From the NCBI GenBank assembly GCA_020746105.1, contig CM036623.1, positions 868,001-932,000 on the forward strand: a stretch of DNA of 64,000 nt, in the 5' to 3' direction. Source of the stretch: Trogon surrucura. Lineage: Eukaryota > Chordata > Aves > Trogoniformes > Trogonidae. The notes under the pieces were generated by a model. That model saw only the letters and a list, made by a program, of their open reading frames with translations, was not told where the DNA came from and did no database searches. Each line of letters opens with the position of its first letter. Position 1 is the stretch's first letter. Position numbers and translations under genes: made by a program. Of the stretch, positions 12,918-24,706 are shown one piece after another.

Positions 12918-13102
12918 CTAGACACATGGGTTCAGTGGGTTGAGCATTGGTGTTTGAAAGACCAAAGGTCGCGGGTTCGACTCCCGTTGGGTTCTCACGT
13001 GTTGCCTGACCTAGTCGAGAGGTGGCGTCCCTGCCCACAACAGAGAGGTTGGATTAAAATGATCTCTGAGGTCCCTTCCAGCCCAGGCCATTCTGTGATT
13101 CA
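12918..13102 (+). mobile_element. tRNA-CR1 SINE (TguSINE1-like), plus strand
   Basis: This is a second copy of the SINE found at 9548-9734, now on the + strand. The B box GGTTCGACTCC is intact at about 12974-12984; the A-box region is more diverged. From the TCTCAC junction to the final GTGATTC the two copies align without gaps, with about four mismatches over roughly 105 bases by eye; two of these are CG versus CA or TG changes. Both share the signature GGATTAAAATGATC, where the ordinary CR1 tail at 35.6 kb reads GGATTAGACGATC. The tRNA head differs more than the tail. No protein is encoded. With the other copy it forms a head-to-head inverted pair about 3.2 kb apart. Confidence 0.85.
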
Positions 13103-16100
13103 CTAAGGTGAGGCAGCAGCATCTTGGGTACAGGAGGCTGAGGTTGCCGTACGGTGTTCTGGCCTGATACAGGATCTCAAACTTCAGCAGTTAAGAATAG
13201 CAGAGATTTTGCTTCAGAAATGGACATTCAGTAGAAACTTTGCTTTACACAGCAGCTGCAGCCATAAATCTCAAACCAAAGGCAGAAACAGGGGAGGATA
13301 AGGTATTCACATGAAACCTCTGAGAGGCCAAGATAATGAAATTTCCAAATTTTCTAAAAAATAAAATCAATCTTTTTCAATGCAAATCTTTAGATTTAAC
13401 AGTGAAAGAACTCCATCAGAAAAATTCAGCATTTTACATAAAGACAACATTTTTTCATAAAAATCTACAATTAGAAAAAAGATCCATTTAGAAATACGGA
13501 GGTAAAGAAACCTCCATCCCCTAGTGAGGTCAAATATTCAAAATAGTTCAGGGATTAAATAACACAGGATGTTTTCATGTTTGAGCCTGCGAAATGTTGA
13601 TGCAGCCTCACTTTAGTAGCATATTGATGATCTGTGTTTAGAGTTTCAAAAAGCACAAAGATATTTTTCAAAGAGTAGATGCTCTCTCCCTTTCTGGACA
13701 AAGGTTGAGCTCATATCTTGTGTAACGGCATCCTGTGTGTTCAATTTTCACATACAGTTCTTAAATGTACATACATATTCAGCTGTAGAAGCTGGGGAAA
13801 AATGATAAAATTCAATGCAAAATTTCGTACAATTCCAGCAAAATTTGTATGAGACCAAATCATGCCAGGATCCAGAAATCTGAATCTTCAAGGAACTCTA
13901 GGGAAGCTCTTTTCACTATTTGTGCTGCCACTGCTCATCAGCAACTCAGTTTTCCTCTACAAAGTTCATTCCTTACGCTGCCAAAAGACCGCTGGCAAAC
14001 ATTTTTTTACATGAAACAGACAGTCTGTAATTAAACACTTGTAGATGGCTGAACTCGGTGAGTTATGAATGCTCTGGGACGTATAAACAATCCTACAACA
14101 AGAATTGCTTCCATAATTTGAGTCAACAAAGTGAATGACTTCTAAGCACAATTTAATGAAGTCTGCAAGACAACACAGCTACACTTCTCTCTCATTAAAA
14201 TGGTCCTATGAGAATACTGTATTTTCACCTTATCTTTTAAAAGGTGGGAAAATCAGCAAGAAAGGAACATGTTTCATGTTTTATTCAAGATACAAGAGTC
14301 AGTGTAACTCAAAGCACAGTTTGGACTAATGAACAAGTGTGAAACCTGTAGAAAATACCATTAATTCTTCTGTAAGCAGGATCTGAATATTTTTTGGTTT
14401 TTTTTCCCTCCAGATAATACCATCTTTCATTTCTGCAGATCCTGAGAGACCATTCCGTTCACACTCCTTAGTTCTGCAAATGCCGGAACAACTTGTATGA
14501 GTAGGTCTATGGCAAGTTTAACCAGCTGCTAACTTTTTGATCGTGATTTTGCCTCGTGCGCCATAGAAGCTCTGCAGCAACAGATGAAAGATACACGGAA
14601 TTTTTACACCGTTTGGTTGAGAAGTGGAGTATCTGTGGGTTCTGTGCCATGATAACACGGCTAGGTGGCTTTTTGGATCCCACATCATCTTCACATTTTG
14701 AAGATCTACCAGTGCTGGACCAGGGTGTCCATCTTGGCCAGTTCTTGGCCTATTTAGCCATATGTCACATTGCACAAGTGTCTCCCATACAGACTGCGGT
14801 TTCTGAGCAGCCTTCCATCAGCTCAAAATCTGATGAGATATTGACTGTAGTCTATAGGTGCAAATATAAGCACAATGCACTTGCCAGTCCCTAAGAAAGC
14901 AACATAACTCCAGCCTAAGAGCACACACCAGCTTGTGTGGGAGCAAGCTTAAAACAGGTTGGGAAATGTTGAATATTTGGGTTTGATTTTAAAAAAAATA
15001 ATAATATTTTGACATTCCTGAACTGATTTTTTTTCTAAACACATTGGTCTCTGAAAATGCCAATTTGGGATTAAAATAGTTTTGAAAATATCAGCCTTTT
15101 TCCCTAGGAAGGAAATTTCATCTGTCAACTAGCTGTACCATCCAAAACTAGTCAAGGGCAGAAATAAGTAGAAAACACATGTCCTAAATAGGTACCTCTC
15201 TGTCTATTGCTGAGCCCAAGGAGTTTAGCTCAAATGGGAACCATTTATATTGGGCTCCTTGCCTTTTTTTTTAATGGCCTAATTTTGCAGCAGTAGCCAT
15301 GACTATCATAACAACCAAAACAAAGAAAAACAGGGAATTGGACTCAGAATTAGAACATTCTGTCTGCCCGTCAGGGAGAAGTCCAACTCAAACCTTCGCT
15401 CCCAAACACACGCTAAATTTTCAAGAGGTTTGACTGGAGATTCATAATTTCTAACTGAAGTTTGTCTCTGCTACCAGTAATTGTATCAGATATGGTTATG
15501 ACAAACAACCTGCAGTCCTCCATATTTCTCCAGCAGGTACTACACCACCTTGGAGTCAATCAGTTACAAAGAAAGAGAGAGAAAGCATCTTTAAAGCCAG
15601 ATTCTTTGTCCCCATAAATTTGGCAGCATCAGGAGCTTCTGAATTAGCTTCTGTAGTTAAGCCCAACAGGTCATGCTGCTTCGATTTCTGACTTTCCTGC
15701 ACGAGGAATGATCGCTTCAGCAGAGCAGAGCTGAAGTGCCAGGAAGCTGGAGGCACATCTGACTTGCTGAGGTCCCTGGTACGGGACCCTACAGCTGCCC
15801 AGGTGTCATCCACGTATGTAACAGCCTGGCACTGCTAGACTACTCCTACCTGTGGAAAGCTGTAGGAAGAAGGTTTATTACATGTGGGAAGAGCGATGCT
15901 TTAGATGACTGATCTCAGTCAGGTCTGATATAGTTCAGAGTAAAATGCAGGATGACATTAGCTGTATCCCTGGCATCAGCCTGTCGCACAACATAGAGCC
16001 GACCATGCCGAGCTCTTTAACAGTGTTTCTGGACGTACCGATTGATTTTCTTTCCTTCAACTCTGTGCATGAGTTATTTCTTCATTTTCAGGGAATGAAG

Positions 16101-16814
16101 GAGAGTATGGGATGAGTTTTTGAAGCTTGAAGGATGTGAACTAGGCATGAGGGAGAGAGATGATGGACACAACCACAGCATAGCCTGTTCCCTCTCAGCT
16201 CTCTCCCCTCCGGCTTAAAAACCACTCAAAATAACAAAAAGGAACTGCAAGTGCTTGAGGTGCCAGGGAAAGAAAAGACCAACTTTTCATTGAAATCATT
16301 TTTGACGTAGAATTTGAAAAAAAAAAAGGAAATTAAATATTTGGAAGAAAGGCAAGTTATTTGCAGCTCTCCTGAGAAATAGGGAGAAATGGAGCTTGAA
16401 CTTCTTGTTTGGAAATGATTCTGTGAGGGATCATAGAAAATTTTAAGGGACAAATTGGAGCTGTGATGGATGACTTGTGGTTGTGACTTTTCAGAGGAGA
16501 GGAGAAAAGGATGTTTTTAATTTCAGGTTCATGGAAAAATCTCATGAAAGAAGGAAAAGAGTGGTAAACATGAACATGAAGTGATTCAGGGTGCTTAAAA
16601 TGTAATGCAAAGCCTAAAAATGTGACCAGTGACAACCAGGCAGACAAACTATAAATATAAGTAGCCATGAGAAGCTGGCCTGATATAAATGGCTTTAGGA
16701 ATCTGAGTGGGAAAAGCACATTACATTCGAGGTGTTGAAACCAAGTCCTAAATAAATGCTTGGATTACATATTTCTGTTACTGTTTTTGTAAATTTCCTT
16801 TCAGGAGGAGTCTG
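13103..16814. other. Noncoding DNA, no gene seen
   Basis: A/T-rich sequence. A minus-strand frame at 14518-14775 (85 codons) and an overlapping plus-strand frame at 14556-14894 (112 codons) are the longest here. I do not recognise either, and each is the shadow of the other. I see no splice-bounded exon or known repeat. Confidence 0.6.
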
Positions 16815-16965
16815 TTCTGGACAGCACGTCTGACCTCCTGCACAGCTCAGGCCACACAGTTTCACCGAGTCATTTCAGCTTCAGACCCCAAACCTGCAGC
16901 TGAATTAGAGCCTGTCTTCCACAAAGGCAGGACATCCTGCACAGCAGACTCCGGCTGATGGTTAG
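16815..16965 (-). mobile_element. Ancient CR1 LINE fragment
   Basis: The + strand shows TCTGACCTCCTGCACAGCTC, then a block ending TCAGGCCACACAGTTTCACC, then GTCTTCCACAAAGGCAGG. This order matches old CR1/L3-type elements read on the minus strand (cytosine-rich start, AGGCCATAGAACTTC, then TCTTCCAGAAAGGCATC). The copy is heavily diverged, so boundaries are approximate. It is a remnant only. Confidence 0.5.
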
Positions 16966-19480
16966 CAGAGCTGCGGCCAGTTAGGTTGGAAGTTTTTAAC
17001 AGCAAACACATTTCCAAACTGAACCTTGCGTCAGCTGACAGCCATTGGGCCTTCATACGCCTTTGACTATCAGATCTGAGAGCTCTTTAGTCTCAGTTAT
17101 CGACCCGTCTTTTTGATGTATTTTCCCCGGCTCTCCACATTCCATCCACAGAATGTAAATGCCACTACGGAGTAGGTAATGGGAGGAGAAATCCCCCCAC
17201 AGATGTTGCCCACTGTTTGGTGCTCTGCTTCAACAGACAGGTACAGTAAGCTGCAGAAGGTGATGGTTTCAGGAATAGAACTGTGGTGCATATGAATGTA
17301 TTCCCTCCTTAAATGTCACCCCCATGAAAATAAGTGATGTTTCTGGAACAAGAAAGGCCTTCCCTATATACCGACTTTAAACGAAACATAACTGATCATG
17401 ATTATTTCAAATCAATCACATTAACTACTAAGAAAAAACTCTACTATGCATCAATCTACATGTATATCATTAAAAAACGACTTCTAAAGATCAGAAAGAA
17501 AGATCTGTCCAGTTCTAAATATCTTGCATTGAGACTTTTTCAAAAATTTCGTGGTAACTGCATTTGGCATGGGTTTGCAGTCCAACTTATGTTACACAAA
17601 CCGTAATTTACCCTATGAGCTGTCACCCTGCAGCACAGACTGATTTAAGATTGCAGTCACGCTCATTTGCAATATTTTCTCTCCTTTTTTTTTTTTTGTG
17701 TGCGAGTTTCCAGGGTTTATCTTTCCAGAATTGAATATAAAGAGTTTCATATGATCTAAGCATTTTTTTAAAAATGGAAATCACATAAACCTTGGGAATA
17801 AATCTAATTACAAGACAAGTGTGCCTTTCCCCCCCCCCCCCCCCCCCCCCTAGAATCCTACTAGGAAGACAGTTTACATCTGACAAATATTTTCATCTTA
17901 CTCTGTCAAAATGTCTGGTATTAGCACAAAATAATGACCACAAGCTTATTGCCATGCGTGGCTCAGGCACTGCAGACACAGCAGCCTGGATGGATGCCTA
18001 ATGACATGCAGCCATGTTTCCTGACAAATTCATGCACAGCCACAGATGAGTCTGAAAAAAGTATAGTGAGGAATTCCTGCAGATGGACATAGATAAAAAT
18101 TTAAAATAATACCTTAAGAACAACCAACATCAGGTGTGTACAAGTTGTTTTTCGGGTCATCTTCACTACTGACAGCAAGAATTATCTGGATCTATAAATC
18201 AGATTCTGTGGAATGATTTACACTCTCTAAGGGGAGGTATCTTTGAAGTTTCTTCTCATCACTAAAGAGGATTTCCGCTCTATGGATTTCATTCTTGGAA
18301 GGTGCCTCCTGCAGAAACTTTTCATTATTCACCCCTCAGTACCCCCTGCAAGATCTTCCCATCAGCGTGTTACCTATTGTCAGCTTTCCCACAGAACGCA
18401 ATGGGGGATGGGGAGAAAGCCGTTTGCTGCCGAAGGTAATCTGCCCACGTTCTGCACCAGTAACATCACCCTGAACTGTGGGCGAGTTGCTCTTACGGGG
18501 AATATGGGGTAAGAGAATTAAATCAGATTAATATGGCAGAAAAACATTTCACACCGTTTTTTTCATCCATTTAAAAATCTCTCTCATGTTATCTTCTTCC
18601 AGGACTGTTATGGGCTTTCAGACTGCTGAAGAGCCTTGACCTAAAAGCTCATTTCTTGTCTTCCTTAGTGTTTTGGCAGAGTTACTGCAGAAAAAAGACA
18701 TAAAGGAAGGGCACAGTAACCACTTTTGCTACCCCAGTTCATTGACCCTTCATTGATTATGGCCACGAACAGAGATGAAGTACTACCACGTTTGTTTACA
18801 GCGTTAACTGCTTGCCTGCCAGTAAATGATTCTCTCTGCTACTTACTCACTTGTTAGTCTAAAAGAAAACAAGAGCAAAATAAAAATATTCAGAGATTCC
18901 AGCTTTATTTAGCTGCACCTCTATTGCCCTGAGAAGCAAATACGAATTCTTTCAATGATGTATTTCAGTGAAAAAAAATACAGCTTTTGATACTGTCGTT
19001 TTTGCATATTTTGCAGCACCAGCTATCACAGTTTCAATGAACTCACCCAGGCTCCTTCTCTGACTGCATGGGCAAGCTCAGCATGAAGGAATTCCAACTA
19101 TACTGTCTCTTTTGGGCCACTCTGCAAGGGGATGGATCCTGGCAGGCAGCAGGTCTTTTGCTTTCTTCCTCATGATGTATGCTGTAAGCAAAAGAAAATT
19201 AATTAGAAGCTTATCAAACTTTCTCTTCCTTCTTTCTGCCTTCCACCACAAGGTCCTACACTTGGTAGAGCTCGGCAGTGGGGTGATGCTGATATCAGAA
19301 AAAACCATCAGTGTTTATTGTGAATTAGTCTCCCCCGCTGTTCAGCAAATCACTTATGAGCTGACCTTGATTTCTTCACATGGTTTTGACATTTTTCACT
19401 CTTTGCCTGGATAATTACCTGGGAGAATTTTTGACCTGCTGTCGTTTGCCCTATGGCTCAGTAGTCATCTTTTGTGTTGT
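16966..19480. other. Noncoding DNA with homopolymer runs
   Basis: No gene recognised. It contains the C22 run described separately and a T-rich run at about 17687-17698. Short frames of 60-90 codons show no family resemblance. Confidence 0.6.
17829..17850 (+). repeat. Homopolymer C22
   Basis: Twenty-two consecutive C on the + strand with no interruption, which is G22 on the minus strand. A run of this length can form a G-quadruplex on the G strand and an i-motif on the C strand, and it is prone to replication and sequencing slippage. Its true length in the animal may differ from this assembly. Confidence 0.95.
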
Positions 19481-20011
19481 TGTCGTGGTTTAACCCCAGC
19501 TGGCAATTAAGCACCGCACAGCTGCTCACTGACTCCCTCCCACCTAGTGGGATGGGGAGAGGACTGGGGGAAGAAAACCCAGAAACTCATGGTTGAGATA
19601 TAGTTCAACAGAACAGAAAAGGAAGGGAAAATAATAACACCAAACAAAGTGATGTGTAATACAATTCTTCATTACCCACTGACCGATGCCCAGCCAATCC
19701 TCGAGGTGCAGTATCCCCTGGCCCACTCCTCCCAGTTTACATACTGGGCATGACATCACATTTTATGGAATAACCCCGTGGCTTGTTTAGGTCAGCTGTC
19801 CTTGCTCTGTCCCCTCCCAGCTTCTTGTGCACTCACAGCCTTCCTGCTGGCAGGGCATGAGAAGCTGAAAAGTCCTTAACTTAGGATAAACAATGACTAG
19901 CAACAACTAAAACATTAGCCTGTTATCAACATTACTCTCATCCTAAATCCAAAACACAGCACTGTAGGAGCTGTGAAGAAAATTAACTTTATTCTAGCTG
20001 AAACCCGGATA
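19481..20011 (-). mobile_element. Solo LTR of an avian ERVL-type endogenous retrovirus
   Basis: A 531-base LTR on the minus strand. The + strand begins TGTCGTGGTTTAACCCCAGC at 19481 and ends at about 20011 in the complement of the usual GTTTCAGCTGG start. Inside are blocks typical of this bird LTR family, such as CTTCTCATGCCCTGCC and CATCACTTTGTTTGG when read on the minus strand. Similar 5-base flanks (GTTGT and GCTGT) look like a decayed target-site duplication. I see no internal viral region beside it, so it is a solo LTR left by recombination. It is a moderately old fossil with no coding capacity. Confidence 0.85.
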
Positions 20012-23000
20012 GCTGTAGAGCTGGTCACCTAAATCCTGAAAGCCCATATTTTCTGGCTGAACAAAATAACATATATTCTGGACAGGAATTTTGAAGTGAA
20101 AAAACAGTTATGGTAAAATTTAAGGAACCTGTAGGATTACCAAAATAAAAAAAAATTGGGGTTGCTGCAGTTTTCTTATTACTCACAAATCTCTGTACGG
20201 CACCATAGGTAAAAGCAAGTCGTGCTGCTGCTATTTATCCACAACGATATTAAGAAATAGGAACAAGGAAGAATTTTTTTATTGTAACTTTCTCACCTCT
20301 AACCCAAACACTGTTCCTTCACTGCCACTCAGCATTTGCAACTGGCTATTTCTGGGATGAACTTGCCGAAGAAGAGAGGCATGGTTTGCGGTTTAAACGT
20401 ATACAAGAAAGAAAGGAAGAGGGCTTCTGTGCTATCTGAATAAATAATATTATTTCCTCCCTGGACTTTCTTCATGCAGTGTGGGCTTTTGTCAGTTGTC
20501 TCAGCCTGAAGGTTGTGGAAGGGGTTGGTTTTGATCCTCAGTCACGGCTCAGCATCTTCCAGTCAGAATTAGAATTACGACAGCCGCATGTTTTAGAATT
20601 GCTCTTGGAAGTGTCTTGCCCCACCCTACCTTTCACTGAGAAGGCACTGTCCTTGACCTGTTTGAAAAGTGAATGACTTTTTACTGCTGTAGTCACGAAC
20701 ACAAGTTCCCACAAATATTGATGTTACCTCAGCCCTCTCTTCTTTGCCATGCAAATAGGAGAAAGACTTTGACTCCTGTTCCCTCCTTCAGAGGCCTTTT
20801 CGTCTGGCAAATCTGAATCTGCTTTATTCTGCCATTGCAGTTAGGATGCTGGTAAAAATCTTTTACGTATTCAGTTGGACTAAGCATTTTTCAGTTGGTG
20901 AATTATTTTAATTCTCCTTCCTTTTTGAGGCTCTATCTTCAAATTGAATTTCTGCATTCATCCTGACTACATTAACTGGACAGTCTCAACTGATCTAGTC
21001 TTGACAGCCTGCTTGGAACCTGACAGCTAAAATCCTGGTTGGAAGTTACAGTCCACTGCCTATGGGGACATTCCTCCATTCTAGCAGTGCTTTGTCACTT
21101 TATTTTTTTTATTGTATGGGCAGGGAGAACCCTCATATCCCTGTTGCCTATTTTTCCTATCTTATTCACAGGGTTTGTGTGAAAGATGGCAGATTTATTT
21201 TATTTATCTTATTTTATTCCTGAACGTGCAGACAGCTTCTCTCCCAGCACAACAATAAACAATCCTGCCCTCTGCTCTCTTCTGGAGAGGCATTTTCTCA
21301 ATATGATTCGGCATTCTAAAACAGGAGGGCCCTACATATGATTTCACAGGGGTCTCGGGTCAGAGACTTGACTACGTTAAACTTTGCTGATGAAAGGTTG
21401 TTGAAATACAAACACTAATGTAAGACTGTGCCTTCTCTTTGACACTGTAGCTGTGGAACATTCAGAGAAATGCCCACCAAGCAAAGGCGCCGGGAGGCTA
21501 CAGGCAAATCAAAATGTGTTAGAGATTCAAATAAACTCCTCTGGGTGATGCAGAAAATATGCACAGGAAATATATATGTTAGCTAAACCGTAACGCAGAA
21601 ACATACAGGACCCAGTAACAGACTACAAACAGCACAGCACTTACACTGGGCATAATGGCATGAGAGGCAGCACTGATGGCCGTTTTCCTCACGCCAAAGT
21701 TATCACCAAAAAAAATGATGCTGAGACTGTTGATCTCCAAAAAAAAGCTTGGGTTGGATGAAACAGGACATCTTGATAAAATTTTATTTAACCGACAGTA
21801 CTTTCAAATGCTTAAATAACAAGTTAAAGTTACTGGCTTCAGAGAACATTTGCCAGAACAAACTAACATTTTTAATGTCACCTGAGATATTTTAATGAAA
21901 AATACAGTAACTAGGACACTAGCTGATTTGGAATAATTCCTAACACTTTCCAATAAGGAAGCCGCAAGTTTTTAGAACACTATGTAGTTAAAAAACAGGT
22001 TTTGGATGTTCTGGTGGCTTTCATTTAATCCCTGCTTGGATGTGTTCATCTCCATTTAGCAGAGATACATACAGATCAAAAATAAGCAAGGGCTGTGCTG
22101 TGATTACCATGTTAATCCAAGGGGTTTATTTTTATCCTGTTTTCACTCTCTCTTTCTTAGACACATTGTCCCAGCTTAGACAAGTGAGCGCTTCAGTGAA
22201 AGGTCATCTCTTTTGTTATACCTTGGGGTATCTTTTGTACACACATTTGTGATTGACATTACAGTAACTCATACTTAATTACTCCTTGCTCAAATAGAAT
22301 AAAATATAACAAATGAAAGCATCATGACAGTTGCCTCTGTTTTCCCTACTCCGTTAAATTATTAGTTGTTTGTAGGACGGGCATTCCTAGGGACTCCAGA
22401 TCTTTGCCCATGGGCGCACTACAGGAAGCGCTAAACAAACATGTAGTAAGAAGACAACATCTGCCTCAGAATTTAGGGCTGGGGGCAAGTGCTGGAAAAG
22501 CCATTAAATGAGGATTTATTGAATAAAAATAATAAGACAAATTAGTCTAATACCGTTGTGCATTTTAGGTGTTTCATGTTTTTAATTTAAATAACAGATC
22601 CTAAATACTTTGTGCTGGAACAAAAAGCTCAACATTACAAAGCCAAATTTCATCAAAGGCATTTAAATTATTTCCGGGCACTTTCAGTGTGAAACTTTAA
22701 TTCTCATAGCATCTATTAAACACACTTTATCACCATATTTCTTCCATGCTCCTCGTCAAAAACAATAAACTCTCTTTATAAGCCATGGATAAGGATCATA
22801 GAGTAGGAAATTGGTCATGTTAACGATACATTGTTATAGGTATTTTACAAAAGATTTGCACGCTGTGAAAAGCCCCTGATTCTCCTTTAGCCAACATGTA
22901 AATGCAGCTGGATGCTTCTACACATAAATGACGACTTGAGGCAAATAGTGCCAGAACATGCCTTTGAGAGAAATTAGCACTTGTAGCATGTCTCCCAATT

Positions 23001-23104
23001 TCAGAAGGTGCAAATACTCTACTCCCTCTGCTTGAAATTTTGACCAGGATCACCTGAAGCAGCAAGCCACTCTAGTAACCCTCAAGGATAGTCCATACTT
23101 CCTT
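20012..23104. other. Noncoding A/T-rich DNA, no gene seen
   Basis: About 3 kb of single-copy-looking sequence with no recognisable repeat or coding frame; open frames are all under 85 codons. The 22520-22690 part is particularly A/T-rich with few CpG. It could hold conserved noncoding sequence, but that cannot be judged from one genome. Confidence 0.6.
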
Positions 23105-23638
23105 CACAGAACCACAGAATGTCAGGGATTGGAAGGGACCTCGAAAGATCATCAAGTCCAATCCCCCTGCCAGAGCAGGAACGCCTCGATAATGCTACAC
23201 AGGAACGTGTCCAGGCAGGTCTTGAATGTCTCCAGAGAAGGAGACTCCACAACCTCCCTGGGCAGCCTGGGCCAGGGCTCCGTCACCCTCACTGAGAAGA
23301 AGTTTCTTCTCGAGTTTAAGCGGAACCTCTTATGTTCCAGTTTCAGCCCATTACCCCTTGTCCTATCAGTGGCTGTCACCGAGAAGAGCCTGGCTCCATC
23401 CTCGTGACACTCACCCTTGATATATTTGTAAACATTAATGAGGTCACCCCTCAGTCTCCTCTTCTCCAAGCTAAAGAGCCCCAGCTCCCTCAGTCTTTTC
23501 TCATAAGGGAGATGCTCCACGCCCTTAATCATCCCAGTTGCCCTGTGCTGGACTCTCTCCAGCAGTTCCCTGTCCTTCTTGAACTGAGGGTCCCAGAACT
23601 GGACACAATACTCCAGCTGGACCCTGCTGGTGCAGCCT
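23105..23638 (-). mobile_element. CR1 LINE 3' end with open ORF2 C-terminus
   Basis: A 5'-truncated CR1 on the minus strand. The frame is open from the truncation near 23634 to its stop at 23152-23154, roughly 160 residues. It encodes the end of the ORF2 polyprotein, downstream of the reverse-transcriptase core: [12 protein letters not shown], then [19 protein letters not shown], then [20 protein letters not shown] and [18 protein letters not shown]. The 3' tail ends in two ATTCTGTG-like units at 23105-23122. The absence of any stop or frameshift over this length suggests a younger copy than the other CR1 fragments in the window. It cannot move on its own because the endonuclease and the reverse-transcriptase core are missing. 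Confidence 0.93.
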
Positions 23639-24013
23639 ATTCCACATATGCAACATAATTCAAGGTGCCAGGGATCTCACGACAGCATAGACAAGGAGCA
23701 GCAGTGTATATATGTCAGGCTGGATGTAATCACCAGTTGTTCCTGAAGATACTAAGGAACAGTTGAATCCCTGGAAGTGGACAGAGGAAATGGCAGCAAC
23801 CTTTAGCACAACCACCACGTTACTGTGTAGGTAAGCAGCATAAATAACAAGATAAGTCTCATACGCAAACAAAACGAACACTGGAAACAACAGTGGGGCT
23901 GGGGTGGTAAAGGAAGGAGAATGCGGGGGTGGGCTGGATTTTTATTTGATTCCTTCTGTAACTGTAGTAACATGACTGCGCTTTCAGAGTAACAAGAACC
24001 GTTCAGAAGGAAG
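23639..24013. other. Spacer between CR1 and LTR
   Basis: A short stretch between the truncated CR1 and the second LTR. No gene or known repeat seen; a 76-codon minus-strand frame at 23660-23890 has no recognisable domain. Confidence 0.6.
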
Positions 24014-24706
24014 GGTCAAAGATTAAGTCAGGCCAGCCACTAAACTCTGATGGACACTCTCCGAGGTCCCACAACCACTCTCCCAGGGGAGGATAACAAG
24101 GGAACCAAGGAGAGAGACTTCAAAATTGTGCCACCTTAGTGAAGAAGAGAATAATACTAACGATAACAAGGAAGGTGTCAAACAATGCACAGATACATGC
24201 AAGCACGCAAATATGCTCAAAGATACATTAATACCAGAACCATGTCTTCCAGACGACAAGGTCCTGAGCAGAAAAAAAAAAAAAAAGTCCAGACTAGACT
24301 GAGCATCAGACAGGAGCACCTGAACCCAGAATCTTAATGAAGGTCTAATAAAAAAACAGAAAAGGAGCTGTGCTGCTCCCACGTGAAAAGGCAGGCAAAG
24401 ACAACCTGTTGCAGCAAACGGTGCTCCTCTGCAGCGTGAAAACAGGAGGCGGGAACACCAGCAGCACAGGGAGTGATAAGAAGCAGCAATCCTCCCAGCC
24501 CAGCAGGCACCAGAGAGCCCAGGGCTCTCCTCAGGGGCCCTTTTATACTGAGCACCATGGGAAGGAACACTGTGATCGGTCCACTTGGGTCACCTGGCCC
24601 ATCCTCTCCTCCCCACAGGCACAGCTGCCCCTTCTCCCCCACTGTGACTGCCCCCTGTCCCAGGAGCCCCAGGGAACTTTTATCTTGGGGCTCTCAAATC
24701 AGGACA
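24014..24706 (-). mobile_element. Second solo LTR, ERV-type, different subfamily
   Basis: On the minus strand the block starts at 24706 with TGTCCTGATTTGAGAGCCCC, the usual start of this bird LTR group. It has a TATAAAAGGG promoter box at 24538-24547 and ends near 24014 with a sequence resembling the GTTTAGTTGCTGGC end region. The 5-base flank GAAGG follows at 24707-24711 and also occurs directly before the other end, a good candidate target-site duplication. About 690 bases, with an A15 run inside at 24272-24286. There is no adjacent viral coding region, so I read it as a solo LTR. Its body does not align with the LTR at 19481, so the two are separate insertions. The subfamily name is uncertain. 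Confidence 0.65.

Noticed and set aside
14518-14894. Overlapping frames on both strands that briefly looked like a transposase or retrocopy
   Set aside because: No conserved motif (no DDE/DDD pattern, no terminal inverted repeats, no poly-A) could be found.
19481-24706. One provirus with two LTRs
   Set aside because: The two LTRs belong to different subfamilies, each has its own candidate flanking duplication, and the DNA between them contains plain sequence and a CR1 rather than viral genes.
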